Assembly: GCF_008831075.1 (NCBI RefSeq) | Contig: NZ_WBJX01000005.1 | Span: 62,001 to 126,000 of the forward strand | DNA length: 64,000 nucleotides | Direction of reading: 5' to 3' | Source: Pseudoclavibacter terrae | Lineage (GTDB): Bacteria; Actinomycetota; Actinomycetes; Actinomycetales; Microbacteriaceae | Shown here: in pieces, positions 50,273 through 57,490 of the stretch | Layout: every line of letters begins with the position of its first letter | Numbering within the stretch: the first letter of the stretch is position 1 | Notes under the pieces: generated by a model | What the model saw: the letters and a program-made list of their open reading frames with translations, nothing else | The model's database searches: none | Told to the model about the DNA's origin: nothing | Made by a program: the position numbers and the translations under genes

Positions 50273-51475
50273 CTACGGCCGGACCGTGCTCTCGATGAGG
50301 GTCGCGGCCCCGAGCAGTTCCGGGATGCGCGCGGCGAGCCCCCGGCGTGGCAGCCGGTTGAGGTGCGCTGAGGCTCCGGGCAGGGCGTGCGCTCGGCCGC
50401 GCACGAGCGCGCGGATCGCGTTGAGCAGTGCGAGCGGGTGCGATTCGAGGGCGGAGTGGCCGTTCTCGATGTGGACGAGCACCGCATCCTGTGCCGTCGC
50501 CGCGACGGCGCGGGCGATGGGCGGTGGGGTGCGCAGGTCGCGTGTGCCGACGAGCAGCACGAGCGGCCACGTGAACGTCGGGGTCTCGGCGGCGAGGTCG
50601 AAGGGTTCGCCCGCGAAGGCGGGGAAGAGGTCGGCGATCTCCGAGTAGGTGAGGGCGGGGTCGAGGGGCAGCCCGTCCGGGGTGCCGCCGTAGCCGAGCT
50701 CTCGGAAGCCGATGACGCCCGCGAGGTCGAACTCGTAGATGCCGGGGAGCCTGGCGATCGAGCGGTCGCGGGTCGCGTACAGCTGGAGGGCGCTCCAGGC
50801 GGCCGTGTGCGCGTGGTTGGCGCGCTGCCGCAGCACGGGGAGGAGGAGCTCGTCGCCGCCGAGCTCGTACGCGGCCCGGGCCACGTCGAGCAGGATGCGC
50901 GAGTCGACGCCCCGGTCGATGAGCGCGTGCACGGCCTCGGCGGTGGCGGTGTCACCGTGCCAGAACAGCTCGCGCACCGTGCGGCGCTCCAGGTTGAGCG
51001 ACTCGGCCGACTGGAGAGCTGAGTCGAGCAGCATGCCGGCGACGCGCTCCGGGTAGCGGGCCCCGAACGCCGACGCGAGGTACGTGCCGTAGGAGGCTCC
51101 GACGATGTGCGCCTGGTCGATGCCCTCGTGGTCGAGCACGGCGGCGATGTCGTCGATGACGTCGCTGATGCGCATCGCCGACGCCGGCAGGTCGCGGCCG
51201 CGCAGGTCGGCGCGCGAGAAGCCGACGCCGCGGTGCTCGACCATGATCACGTCGAGCCCGCCCTGGGCGGCGCGCCGGCGGAAGCCGAGGTAGGGGAGGA
51301 GCGACCCGAGGCCGGGGCCGCCCGGGATCACGACGACGGGGGTGGATGCTCGGGGCCCGGTGCGCGCGTAGCTCAGGTCGAACTCCGGCGTGCGCTCGGT
51401 GGCCGGGCGGCGCAGGCGACGCGTGTGCCGGTCGGCGAGCTGCCGGGGGATCTGCGGGGGGATCTGCGGGGCCAC
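50273..51475 (-). CDS. Alpha/beta hydrolase, proline iminopeptidase-like
   Basis: 400 aa. VVVIPGGPGLGSLLPYLG (GGxG oxyanion hole as in S33 peptidases), VEHRGVGFS, nucleophile VGASYGTYLAS, the acid in LLVGTRDLRTPPP and His in IENGHSALE. A helical cap lies between. Prolyl aminopeptidase or tripeptidyl-peptidase-like activity is plausible. GTG start at 51475 is inside a proline/glutamine-rich repeat, so the true start may be slightly later. Confidence 0.83.
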   Translation of the reverse strand: MAPQIPPQIPRQLADRHTRRLRRPATERTPEFDLSYARTGPRASTPVVVIPGGPGLGSLLPYLGFRRRAAQGGLDVIMVEHRGVGFSRADLRGRDLPASAMRISDVIDDIAAVLDHEGIDQAHIVGASYGTYLASAFGARYPERVAGMLLDSALQSAESLNLERRTVRELFWHGDTATAEAVHALIDRGVDSRILLDVARAAYELGGDELLLPVLRQRANHAHTAAWSALQLYATRDRSIARLPGIYEFDLAGVIGFRELGYGGTPDGLPLDPALTYSEIADLFPAFAGEPFDLAAETPTFTWPLVLLVGTRDLRTPPPIARAVAATAQDAVLVHIENGHSALESHPLALLNAIRALVRGRAHALPGASAHLNRLPRRGLAARIPELLGAATLIESTVRP

Positions 51476-51659
51476 GCGCTCAAGCTAGCAGGGCGGGAGA
51501 CGGTGCTGACTGGGCGGTTCGAAGCTCTCGCATCCCTGATTCGCGTCCTGTTGCGTCCGGTGACGCAGGCAGCCAGCGCGCGTTCACCTTCGTCTGCTCG
51601 TCTGGGCGTCCTGGTGCGATGGGGCTCCGCTCGACGAACTACGACGAGAGGAACCCCGG

Positions 51660-52757
51660 ATGCGTGCACTCCGACAGATCGTGATCGTTCCAGCCCTGCT
51701 CACCGCCGTCGCCGCGGTCGTCGCGGGGGTCGCACTCGGCCCGCAGGTGGCGCTGGCGCTGGTTCTCCTGGTGACGCTCGAGATCGCGATGGCGGCGGAT
51801 TCGTCGGTGCCGATGGCGGGCGTCGCGTCGCGCATCGACTCCCGGGCTCGCCAGCTCTTCCTCTCGCTCGGGCTGGTGGTCGGCGTCGTGTCCGTGCGAC
51901 TCCTGCTGCCTCCGCTGGCGGTCGCGACCGATGAGGGCGACGCGGGCGGGGCGATGGTGGAGGCGGTGGTCGAGCCGAGCGAGTTCGCGGCCGACCTCCT
52001 CGAGGTGCGCCCCGCGATCGCCGCGTTCGGGGCGGTGTTCGTGTGGCTCGTGTTCGCCGAGTACCTCTTCAACACGGATCGGCTCACGAGGCGACCGTGG
52101 ATGGGGGCTCCGGAGGCGGCGCTCGCGCGAGTGCAGCATCCGTGGGCCTGGTCGTGGGCGACGGCCGCCGCCGGTGCCCTGCTCGTCGCAGCGCTCGTCG
52201 CGCCGGCCGATCGCCCGCACGTGCTGGCCTGGAGTGCAGCGGGCGGGCTCACCTACGCGCTCTCGAAGGGCGTCTCGAAGTGGGCCCGCGGCGGGGTCGG
52301 CGCCTTCCGCCTGCACGCGCACGCCTCGACCGTCATCGTCGAGCGGGCGCTCGTCATCTTCCTCGTCTTCGAGATCCTCGACGGCGTCTCGACGCTGCAG
52401 TCGGTGACGATCGTTCCGGTGCCCGCCGTGCAGGCGATGGTCGCGGGCACGGCGGTGCTCATCGGGGCGGTGTTCCTCGCCGGGCTCACGTCCGGCGTCG
52501 TCTCGGCTGACGGGCTCTCCAAGCTGCGGCACCTGAAGGCGGGGGCCGCCTATGTGCTCGGGCTGCTCAGCGTGCTGCTGTGGACGAGCCTCGTCGTGCC
52601 CATTCCGGGAGCCGTCGCCGCCTGGGCCGGGTCGGCGGTCATCCTCGCGGCCTTCGTCACCTCGTTGCGGCCGCGCGCCCGGCTTCGGGCGAAGCGGGTG
52701 CGGCTCGCTGGGCAGCGGCAGGATGCTGAGGCGAGGTCCCGCGCGGACGTGCGGTGA
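51660..52757 (+). CDS. DUF475 (TerC-like) integral membrane protein
   Basis: 365 aa with about eight membrane segments in two halves. First-half VTLEIAMAADSSVPMAGV and second-half FLVFEILDGVSTLQSVTIV correspond to the DUF475 LE-x-SLSFDNA and LEVLD-x-SFSFDGV motifs; SKLRHLKAGAAYVLGLLSV also fits. TerC-type proteins are linked to metal-ion efflux. The acidic Asp is kept in both halves (AADSS, ILDG), but the Asn/Phe neighbours are changed. Divergent from the hydrolase. Function unproven. Confidence 0.72.
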   Translation: MRALRQIVIVPALLTAVAAVVAGVALGPQVALALVLLVTLEIAMAADSSVPMAGVASRIDSRARQLFLSLGLVVGVVSVRLLLPPLAVATDEGDAGGAMVEAVVEPSEFAADLLEVRPAIAAFGAVFVWLVFAEYLFNTDRLTRRPWMGAPEAALARVQHPWAWSWATAAAGALLVAALVAPADRPHVLAWSAAGGLTYALSKGVSKWARGGVGAFRLHAHASTVIVERALVIFLVFEILDGVSTLQSVTIVPVPAVQAMVAGTAVLIGAVFLAGLTSGVVSADGLSKLRHLKAGAAYVLGLLSVLLWTSLVVPIPGAVAAWAGSAVILAAFVTSLRPRARLRAKRVRLAGQRQDAEARSRADVR

Positions 52758-52780
52758 CGCTGGGGCGATCCGCGCCGCGC

Positions 52781-53053
52781 CTATCGCGGGTCGCGCCGCT
52801 TGTGGCGCCGAGCGAGGAGCCAGCCGACTGCTCCGGTGGCGAGGATGGCGGCGAGCCAGATCCAGCCGTTCGTCTGGTTGCCGGCAAAACCGAGCTGGGC
52901 GCTCTCGCAGTAGCTCAAGGCCGGATCGGGGGAGTCGTAGCAGGTCGTCGACGTGAGCACCGGGGCCAACGCGAGCGAGATCAGGACGACGATGACGGCC
53001 GTCCAGAGCCAAATCCGCGCGGTCGACCGAGGGCGGAGGAACGGAGGGGTCAT
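52781..53053 (-). CDS. Small two-span membrane protein (90 aa)
   Basis: ATG 53053 overlaps the stop of the next gene upstream (ATGA). Two hydrophobic helices (IWLWTAVIVVLISLALAPVL and WIWLAAILATGAVGWLLA) flank an extracytoplasmic loop with two cysteines (TCYDSPDPALSYCES). Paired with a similar 109-aa protein. Family not recognised. Confidence 0.7.
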   Translation of the reverse strand: MTPPFLRPRSTARIWLWTAVIVVLISLALAPVLTSTTCYDSPDPALSYCESAQLGFAGNQTNGWIWLAAILATGAVGWLLARRHKRRDPR

Positions 53054-53379
53054 GCGCTCTGGGCCCCCGAGTCTCCCCGGGGTGCGCCACCGGCTCGCAG
53101 GGCTCGCTGCTTCCGGACGTAGCGGATCACGACAACCACGATGAAGGGCGTCGCGACCGCCGCCCCCACGGCTCGCGTCAAGGACGAGAAGCTCGTGGGG
53201 AGGCCGACCGCGGAGCTTCGCGCTTCGAGACACGTTTCGGGGCCGGTGCCGACGCGCCCGCAGTAGCTTTCCATCTCGAGCGGGAAGAACAACCACGTCG
53301 CGAGTGCCGCCAACACGAGGGCGATCACGCTCGCGAGAATCCACATGCGGATCGTCCGGCCCCGGTCGTCGAGAGTCAT
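53050..53379 (-). CDS. Small two-span membrane protein (109 aa)
   Basis: Two hydrophobic helices (WILASVIALVLAALATWLFF and AVGAAVATPFIVVVVIRYV) with a Cys pair in the connecting loop (YCGRVGTGPETC). Same layout as the downstream 90-aa protein, suggesting an old duplication or a two-part complex. ATG 53379. Family not recognised. Confidence 0.7.
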   Translation of the reverse strand: MTLDDRGRTIRMWILASVIALVLAALATWLFFPLEMESYCGRVGTGPETCLEARSSAVGLPTSFSSLTRAVGAAVATPFIVVVVIRYVRKQRALRAGGAPRGDSGAQSA

Positions 53380-53465
53380 GCGTCATGTCTACCGGATGCA
53401 CGTTGCCGTTGCGCGCGGCCGTTGCGCGCGGCCGCTGCGCGTTCGGCGGCGACGTCGGGACGTTC

Positions 53466-53471
53466 TAGGCT
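53466..53471 (+). promoter_or_regulatory. -10 box TAGGCT, leaderless promoter
   Basis: TAGGCT ends 7 nt before the GTG of the coiled-coil protein gene, the same layout as at 19301. Confidence 0.45.
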
Positions 53472-53478
53472 CTGTCCT

Positions 53479-53805
53479 GTGAACGCGCGCGCAGATGAAG
53501 CAGGCCAGCAGTCGGAACCCGATCTGATGCTCCGCGTCCGCGAGGCGTACCTGCGCACCCGGGAGCTGCGCTCGCGGCTCGCGGCTCTGCGCAGCGAAGA
53601 CTTGCAGCTGCCGGACTCGCAGGCGTTGTCGCTGCGCGATCGCGCCGAGCGACAGGCGGCGGACCGTGAGCGCCTCGAGGCGGAGCGAGCGACGAAGCTC
53701 GAGCTGGACGCCGCGGAGCAGGCGCTCGCCGACGCCGAGGAAGCGGTGCAGGACTCCCTCGACGGCAGCGGCGACGAATGGATGCACGGGGCAGGCACGC
53801 GCTGA
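53479..53805 (+). CDS. Small charged coiled-coil protein
   Basis: 108 aa, mostly helical and highly charged: REAYLRTRELRSRLAALRSE, then LRDRAERQAADRERLEAERA with heptad-like spacing, ending in an acidic EEAVQDSLDGSGDEW. No domain recognised. Chosen over the overlapping minus-strand frame (53389-53787) because of the TAGGCT box in front of the GTG and the sensible amphipathic pattern. Confidence 0.58.
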   Translation: MNARADEAGQQSEPDLMLRVREAYLRTRELRSRLAALRSEDLQLPDSQALSLRDRAERQAADRERLEAERATKLELDAAEQALADAEEAVQDSLDGSGDEWMHGAGTR

Positions 53806-53851
53806 CCCGCCTGTTCCGCTCGCCGCGCCTGCCCCGGCTGCCGGGCCTCGG

Positions 53852-55333
53852 TCAGGCTCCCGGGTAGCGGTTCGCGGCCATCGCCGAGCCGACGCGTGCC
53901 GTCGCCGGGTAGTTGATGCTGTGGCTCTGCACGTACTCGGACAACCCGAGGTCCCCGAACTCGCGGCCGTGGCCGCTCACACCGCGGCCGCCCATGGGGG
54001 CTCGCAGAGAGACGCCGGCCCGGTTGGCGCAGTTGATGAACGTGAACCCTGCGCGGAGCCGCCGCGCGACGGCCTGCGCTCGCGGGATGTCGACGCTCCA
54101 CACCGACGACGCGAGTCCGTGCTCGACACCGTTCGCGCGATCGATGGCCTCATCGACGGTGTCGTAGGCGAGGATCGGCAGGATCGGCCCGAACTGCTCC
54201 TCGCGCACCAGCTCGTCGGCGTCGCTGAGCCCGGTCACGATCGCGGGCCGCACCCAGTGGCCGCCCGGGGTGACCGATTCGTCGAGCGAGCCCAACTCGG
54301 TGACCGTGCCGCCCGCATCCACTGACCGCTGCCGCAGCGCCTCGAGGCGGGTGCGCGCTTCGGCGCTGATGACCGGGCCCATGGTGACGCCCTCGAGCCT
54401 GGGGTCGCCGATGCGCAGCACCCGCCGGGCCGCCGCCACGAGGTCGGCGACGAACTCGTCGTGGCGCTCGCGAGGCACGTACACGCGCTTGATCGCCATG
54501 CACACCTGCCCGCTCGTGAGCATCGCGCCGAACACGACCCGCTCGGCCAGCTCCGGACCCCAGTCGGCGTCGTCGAGCAGGATGGCGGCGTCGTTGCCGC
54601 CGAGCTCCATGACCGTGGGGCGGATGGTCCGCGAGGCCGCGGCGCCGATCGCGCGCGCCGCGGCGGGGCCACCCGTGAAGGAGATGAGGTCGACGTCCGC
54701 GCTCTCCACGAGGGCGCTTCCGGTCTCGCCCTCGCCGTTCACGAGGTTGAGGACCCCGTCGGGGAGGCGGGCGGCGATCGCCGAGTAGAACGCGGTCACG
54801 GCGAGCGGCGCGAGCGGCGAGGGCTTGAGCACCATCGTGTTGCCCGTCATGAGGGCCGGGATGACCTTGAGGGCGGCGAGGATGACAGGTGCGTTCCACG
54901 GGGTGATCGCGGCGACCACGCCCATCGGCTCGACGATGCGCAGGAGTGTGCCCTCGTCGTCGTCGATGACCTGGTCTGCGCAGATCGCCTCGATGTTCGC
55001 GGCGCAGAACGCGGCGAGCCGTCGGGCGAACTGGAACTCCCCGTCCGCATCCTGCGCCGGCTTGCCCATCTCGCTCGCGATGAGCTGCCCGGAGTGGTCG
55101 GGGATCGCCGCCGCGTCCTCGATCGCATCGATGAGCTGACGTGCGCGGACGGCCGCGGGGAGCTGCGACCAGAAGGTGCCGACGGTGCGGGCAGCGGAGA
55201 GCGCGTCGCGCACCTGCTCGGCACTCGTCGTCGCGACCGAGCCGACGACCGTGTGCCCGTCGATGGGGCTCATGACCTCGATCGAGGCGGGGGAGGCGAC
55301 GCGGCGCCCGTTGATGAAGGAGTCGAGATGCAT
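53852..55333 (-). CDS. Aldehyde dehydrogenase family protein
   Basis: 493-aa NAD(P)-dependent aldehyde dehydrogenase. ITPWNAPVILAALKVIPAL and NTMVLKPSPLAP bind the cofactor; general base in VMELGGNDAA (E243), nucleophile in MLTSGQVCMA (C278); FGPILPILAYDTVDEAI near the end. Oxidises an aldehyde to acid. Divergent from an SDR gene across a 111-bp region with ATTGC-GCAAT repeats. Substrate unknown. Confidence 0.92.
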   Translation of the reverse strand: MHLDSFINGRRVASPASIEVMSPIDGHTVVGSVATTSAEQVRDALSAARTVGTFWSQLPAAVRARQLIDAIEDAAAIPDHSGQLIASEMGKPAQDADGEFQFARRLAAFCAANIEAICADQVIDDDEGTLLRIVEPMGVVAAITPWNAPVILAALKVIPALMTGNTMVLKPSPLAPLAVTAFYSAIAARLPDGVLNLVNGEGETGSALVESADVDLISFTGGPAAARAIGAAASRTIRPTVMELGGNDAAILLDDADWGPELAERVVFGAMLTSGQVCMAIKRVYVPRERHDEFVADLVAAARRVLRIGDPRLEGVTMGPVISAEARTRLEALRQRSVDAGGTVTELGSLDESVTPGGHWVRPAIVTGLSDADELVREEQFGPILPILAYDTVDEAIDRANGVEHGLASSVWSVDIPRAQAVARRLRAGFTFINCANRAGVSLRAPMGGRGVSGHGREFGDLGLSEYVQSHSINYPATARVGSAMAANRYPGA

Positions 55334-55352
55334 GTGACCATGATCGGCTCCG

Positions 55353-55373
55353 ATTGCGTATATCGCATGCAAT
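55353..55373. promoter_or_regulatory. ATTGC-11 nt-GCAAT repeat, candidate GntR operator 1
   Basis: Inverted ATTGC/GCAAT halves enclosing GTATATCGCAT, 20 nt upstream of the aldehyde dehydrogenase start. AT-rich in an otherwise GC-rich window. Confidence 0.4.
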
Positions 55374-55424
55374 CCATGTTGCGATCGTGTGAAAAATTGT
55401 CAGTTCCGGGTCATTGCGGCGCAT

Positions 55425-55436
55425 ATTGCACGCAAT
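55425..55436. promoter_or_regulatory. ATTGC-AC-GCAAT, candidate GntR operator 2
   Basis: 12-bp near-perfect palindrome 8 nt before the SDR start. Shares half-sites with 55353-55373; the FCD-type GntR gene at 58862 is the nearest candidate regulator. Confidence 0.4.
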
Positions 55437-55444
55437 CTTGATGC

Positions 55445-56272
55445 ATGGATGCACACACCACCACCGTCAGAGTCGCCATCGTCACGGGCGGGTCGCGTGG
55501 CCTCGGCCGCGTCATGGCCCTCGCGCTGAGAGCGGCAGGCTACGCCGTCACGATCACCGCGAGCGGGGCATCCGCTGCCCTCGACGAGGTGGTGGCTGAC
55601 GCCGCGAAGCTGCCCGGCGGCGCCGAGCTGCTGCTGCCGCTTGTCGCCGACGTCAGCGACCCGCACCGAGCGAACCAGGTTGTCGAGGCGACCGTCGAGC
55701 GCTTCGGGGGCGTGCACGCGCTGGTCAACAACGCGGGGCGGGGGATGCGGCTCGTGAGCGAGACCTTCACGACCGACCCCGTGCACTTCTGGGACGTGCC
55801 CCCGGCCACGTGGGCGCAGATCATCGACACGAACGTCAACGGGCCGTTCGTCATGTCGCAGGCCGTCATGCCACGCTTCCTGGCGCAGGGCGACGGGCGG
55901 CTCGTGAACGTGTCGACGAGCGCGCAGACGATGGTCCGCCCCGGCTACGCCCCGTACGGCCCGTCGAAGGCCGCGCTCGAGGCGATGACCCGCTCGTGGG
56001 CGACCGACCTCGCCGGCACCGGTGTCACGGCCAACCTGCTGCTGCCCGGCGGGGCGGCCGACACCGAGCTGCTGCCAGCTGGCCCGGACCGGAAGGGGGC
56101 CGACGGGAACCTCCTGTCGCCCGAGGTCATGGCCGCGCCGGCGGTCTGGCTCTGCTCGCCCGAGAGCGCGAGCGTCTCCGGGGCGCGCGTCATCGCGAAG
56201 CTCTGGGACCCGACGCTGTCAGCCGTTGAGGCCTTCGCCGCGGCGAGCAGCGCGCACGTCGTCGCGGGCTGA
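55445..56272 (+). CDS. Short-chain dehydrogenase/reductase
   Basis: 275-aa classical SDR. Cofactor loop VTGGSRGLGR (residues 13-22), NNAG at 95-98, catalytic Ser in VNVSTSAQ, Tyr171 and Lys175 in YGPSKAAL, and LLPGGAADTEL after. NAD(P)-dependent oxidation of an alcohol or reduction of a carbonyl. Partner of the divergent aldehyde dehydrogenase. Confidence 0.92.
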   Translation: MDAHTTTVRVAIVTGGSRGLGRVMALALRAAGYAVTITASGASAALDEVVADAAKLPGGAELLLPLVADVSDPHRANQVVEATVERFGGVHALVNNAGRGMRLVSETFTTDPVHFWDVPPATWAQIIDTNVNGPFVMSQAVMPRFLAQGDGRLVNVSTSAQTMVRPGYAPYGPSKAALEAMTRSWATDLAGTGVTANLLLPGGAADTELLPAGPDRKGADGNLLSPEVMAAPAVWLCSPESASVSGARVIAKLWDPTLSAVEAFAAASSAHVVAG

Positions 56273-56370
56273 CGGCGCCGCGCGCCCGCGCGCATCCGCG
56301 CGCCGCATCCGCGCGCCGCATCCGCGTCCGCACCCGCACCCGCACCCGCATCCGCACCCGCACCCAGTGC

Positions 56371-56430
56371 GCAGAGTTGTGGCGAAGTGCTGTCGGGCGT
56401 GCCCCAGAGGGCATTTCGCCACAACTCTGC
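56371..56430. repeat. 60-bp palindrome (family E, copy 1)
   Basis: 20-nt arms GCAGAGTTGTGGCGAAGTGC (56371-56390) and its complement (56411-56430) with one G-T position; 20-nt loop begins TGTCGGGCGTGCCCC. Located between the convergent SDR and isochorismatase-family genes. Confidence 0.85.
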
Positions 56431-56541
56431 GGTGGTTTCTGCGGTGGTTTGTGGGGGCGTCAGGCGCGGCAGTCGATCGAGCGCGGGGTCGGCGCACGGT
56501 CGGGGGCTGTCTGTGGTTGCTGTTGAGCTGAGGATGGGCGC

Positions 56542-56596
56542 GCAGAGTTGTGGCGAGGTGCTGTCGGGCGTGCCCCCGCGAGCACTTCGCCACAAC
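56542..56596. repeat. Palindrome (family E, copy 2, truncated on the right)
   Basis: Left arm repeats copy 1 with one change; only 15 nt of the right arm (56582-56596) remain complementary, after which the sequence diverges. The loop start TGTCGGGCGTGCCCC is conserved. Confidence 0.8.
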
Positions 56597-56654
56597 GTTG
56601 ATGGAACAGGCTCTCCTGCGGCGCGTGCCGCGAAGGCAGGCGCGGAGACTGCGT

Positions 56655-57395
56655 CTAGCTGGTCGCGGGGACGGCGGCGATGCCCGCGAGGTAGTCGACG
56701 ACGTCGTGCTCGCTGACGACATCGGCGTACTTCGCGTCGAGGTCGAAGAGGGCGGCCTCGTGCGGTTCCGAGCGCCGGTCGCCGACGGCGTCGCGCACGA
56801 CGAGTGGGATGAAGCCGTGCTGGCACGCGTCGACGGCCGTGGCCCGCACGCATCCCGAGGTCGAGAGGCCGACGAGGATCACGCTGTCGCAGCCGAGGAC
56901 GGTCAGGTCGGTGGCGAGGGAGGTGCCGAAGAACGAGCTGGCGTACTTCTTCGAGAGGATCGGCTCTCCCGCGGCGGGGGTGAGGGGCGCGGCGATGGCG
57001 CCGAGGGGGGAGCCGGTCGCGAGCGTCGCGAGGCCAGCGGCCTTGCGGGCGAAGACGCCGCCGCCCGTCGGGCCGGTGTCCTGCTCGACGACCGTGTAGA
57101 GCACGGGGATGCCTGCGGCGCGCGCCGACTGCAGCACGCGGGCGGCCGAGGCGAGCTCGTCCTCGACGCCCGCGTAGAGCGGCGACGTCTCGACGAGGTA
57201 CGCGTCCACGAAGTCGATCACGATGAGGGCGGGCTTCCTCCCGAAGCCGAGGCGCTGGCCGAAGCCCGCGGCCGCGTAATCGTTGTCTGCTGACACGGCG
57301 TCGTTGTCTGCTGACACCGTGTCGTTGTCGGCGGTCACCGTGTTGCTGCCGGCCTGCTTCTCGGCGGTGGAGGCGGTTGGTGTGGTGGTGGTCAT
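56655..57395 (-). CDS. Isochorismatase-family amidohydrolase (maleamate / N-carbamoylsarcosine amidase type)
   Basis: 246-aa cysteine hydrolase. Triad: Asp61 in ALIVIDFVDAY, Lys in ILSKKYASSFFGT (149/150), Cys182 in STSGCVRATAVDA. FVDAY and STSGCVRAT are typical of maleamate amidohydrolase (NicF) and N-carbamoylsarcosine amidase rather than nicotinamidase. GAAGGGAACC before ATG 57395. Residues about 20-40 are three near-identical 7-aa repeats (TVTADND, TVSADND, AVSADND). Last gene of the catabolic operon. Confidence 0.85.
   Translation of the reverse strand: MTTTTPTASTAEKQAGSNTVTADNDTVSADNDAVSADNDYAAAGFGQRLGFGRKPALIVIDFVDAYLVETSPLYAGVEDELASAARVLQSARAAGIPVLYTVVEQDTGPTGGGVFARKAAGLATLATGSPLGAIAAPLTPAAGEPILSKKYASSFFGTSLATDLTVLGCDSVILVGLSTSGCVRATAVDACQHGFIPLVVRDAVGDRRSEPHEAALFDLDAKYADVVSEHDVVDYLAGIAAVPATS
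57280..57342 (-). repeat. In-frame 21-nt tandem repeat, three units
   Basis: Units 57280-57300, 57301-57321 and 57322-57342 each begin TCGTTGTC on the plus strand; they encode the 7-aa repeats near the N-terminus of the isochorismatase-family protein. Unit number may vary between strains. Confidence 0.8.
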
Positions 57396-57490
57396 GGTGG
57401 TTCCCTTCGTGGGGTTGCGGGGGAGGTTGAGCTGGAAGCGGAAGTCGAGAGGGTTCGTTCTGCCCGGCGGGTTCGCGGCGCTGCGCGAGC

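Larger units (their letters stand above)
56273..56654. other. 382-bp intergenic region with hexamer repeats and two palindromes
   Basis: 56280-56367 is built from CGCATC/CGCACC hexamer-type repeats. Two family-E palindromes follow (56371-56430 and 56542-56596), separated by about 110 nt. Nothing coding is supported. Confidence 0.65.

Noticed and set aside
53389-53787. Minus-strand frame overlapping the coiled-coil gene
   Set aside because: Arg/Leu-rich composition without pattern and no ribosome site; the plus-strand frame has a TAGGCT box and heptad-like spacing.
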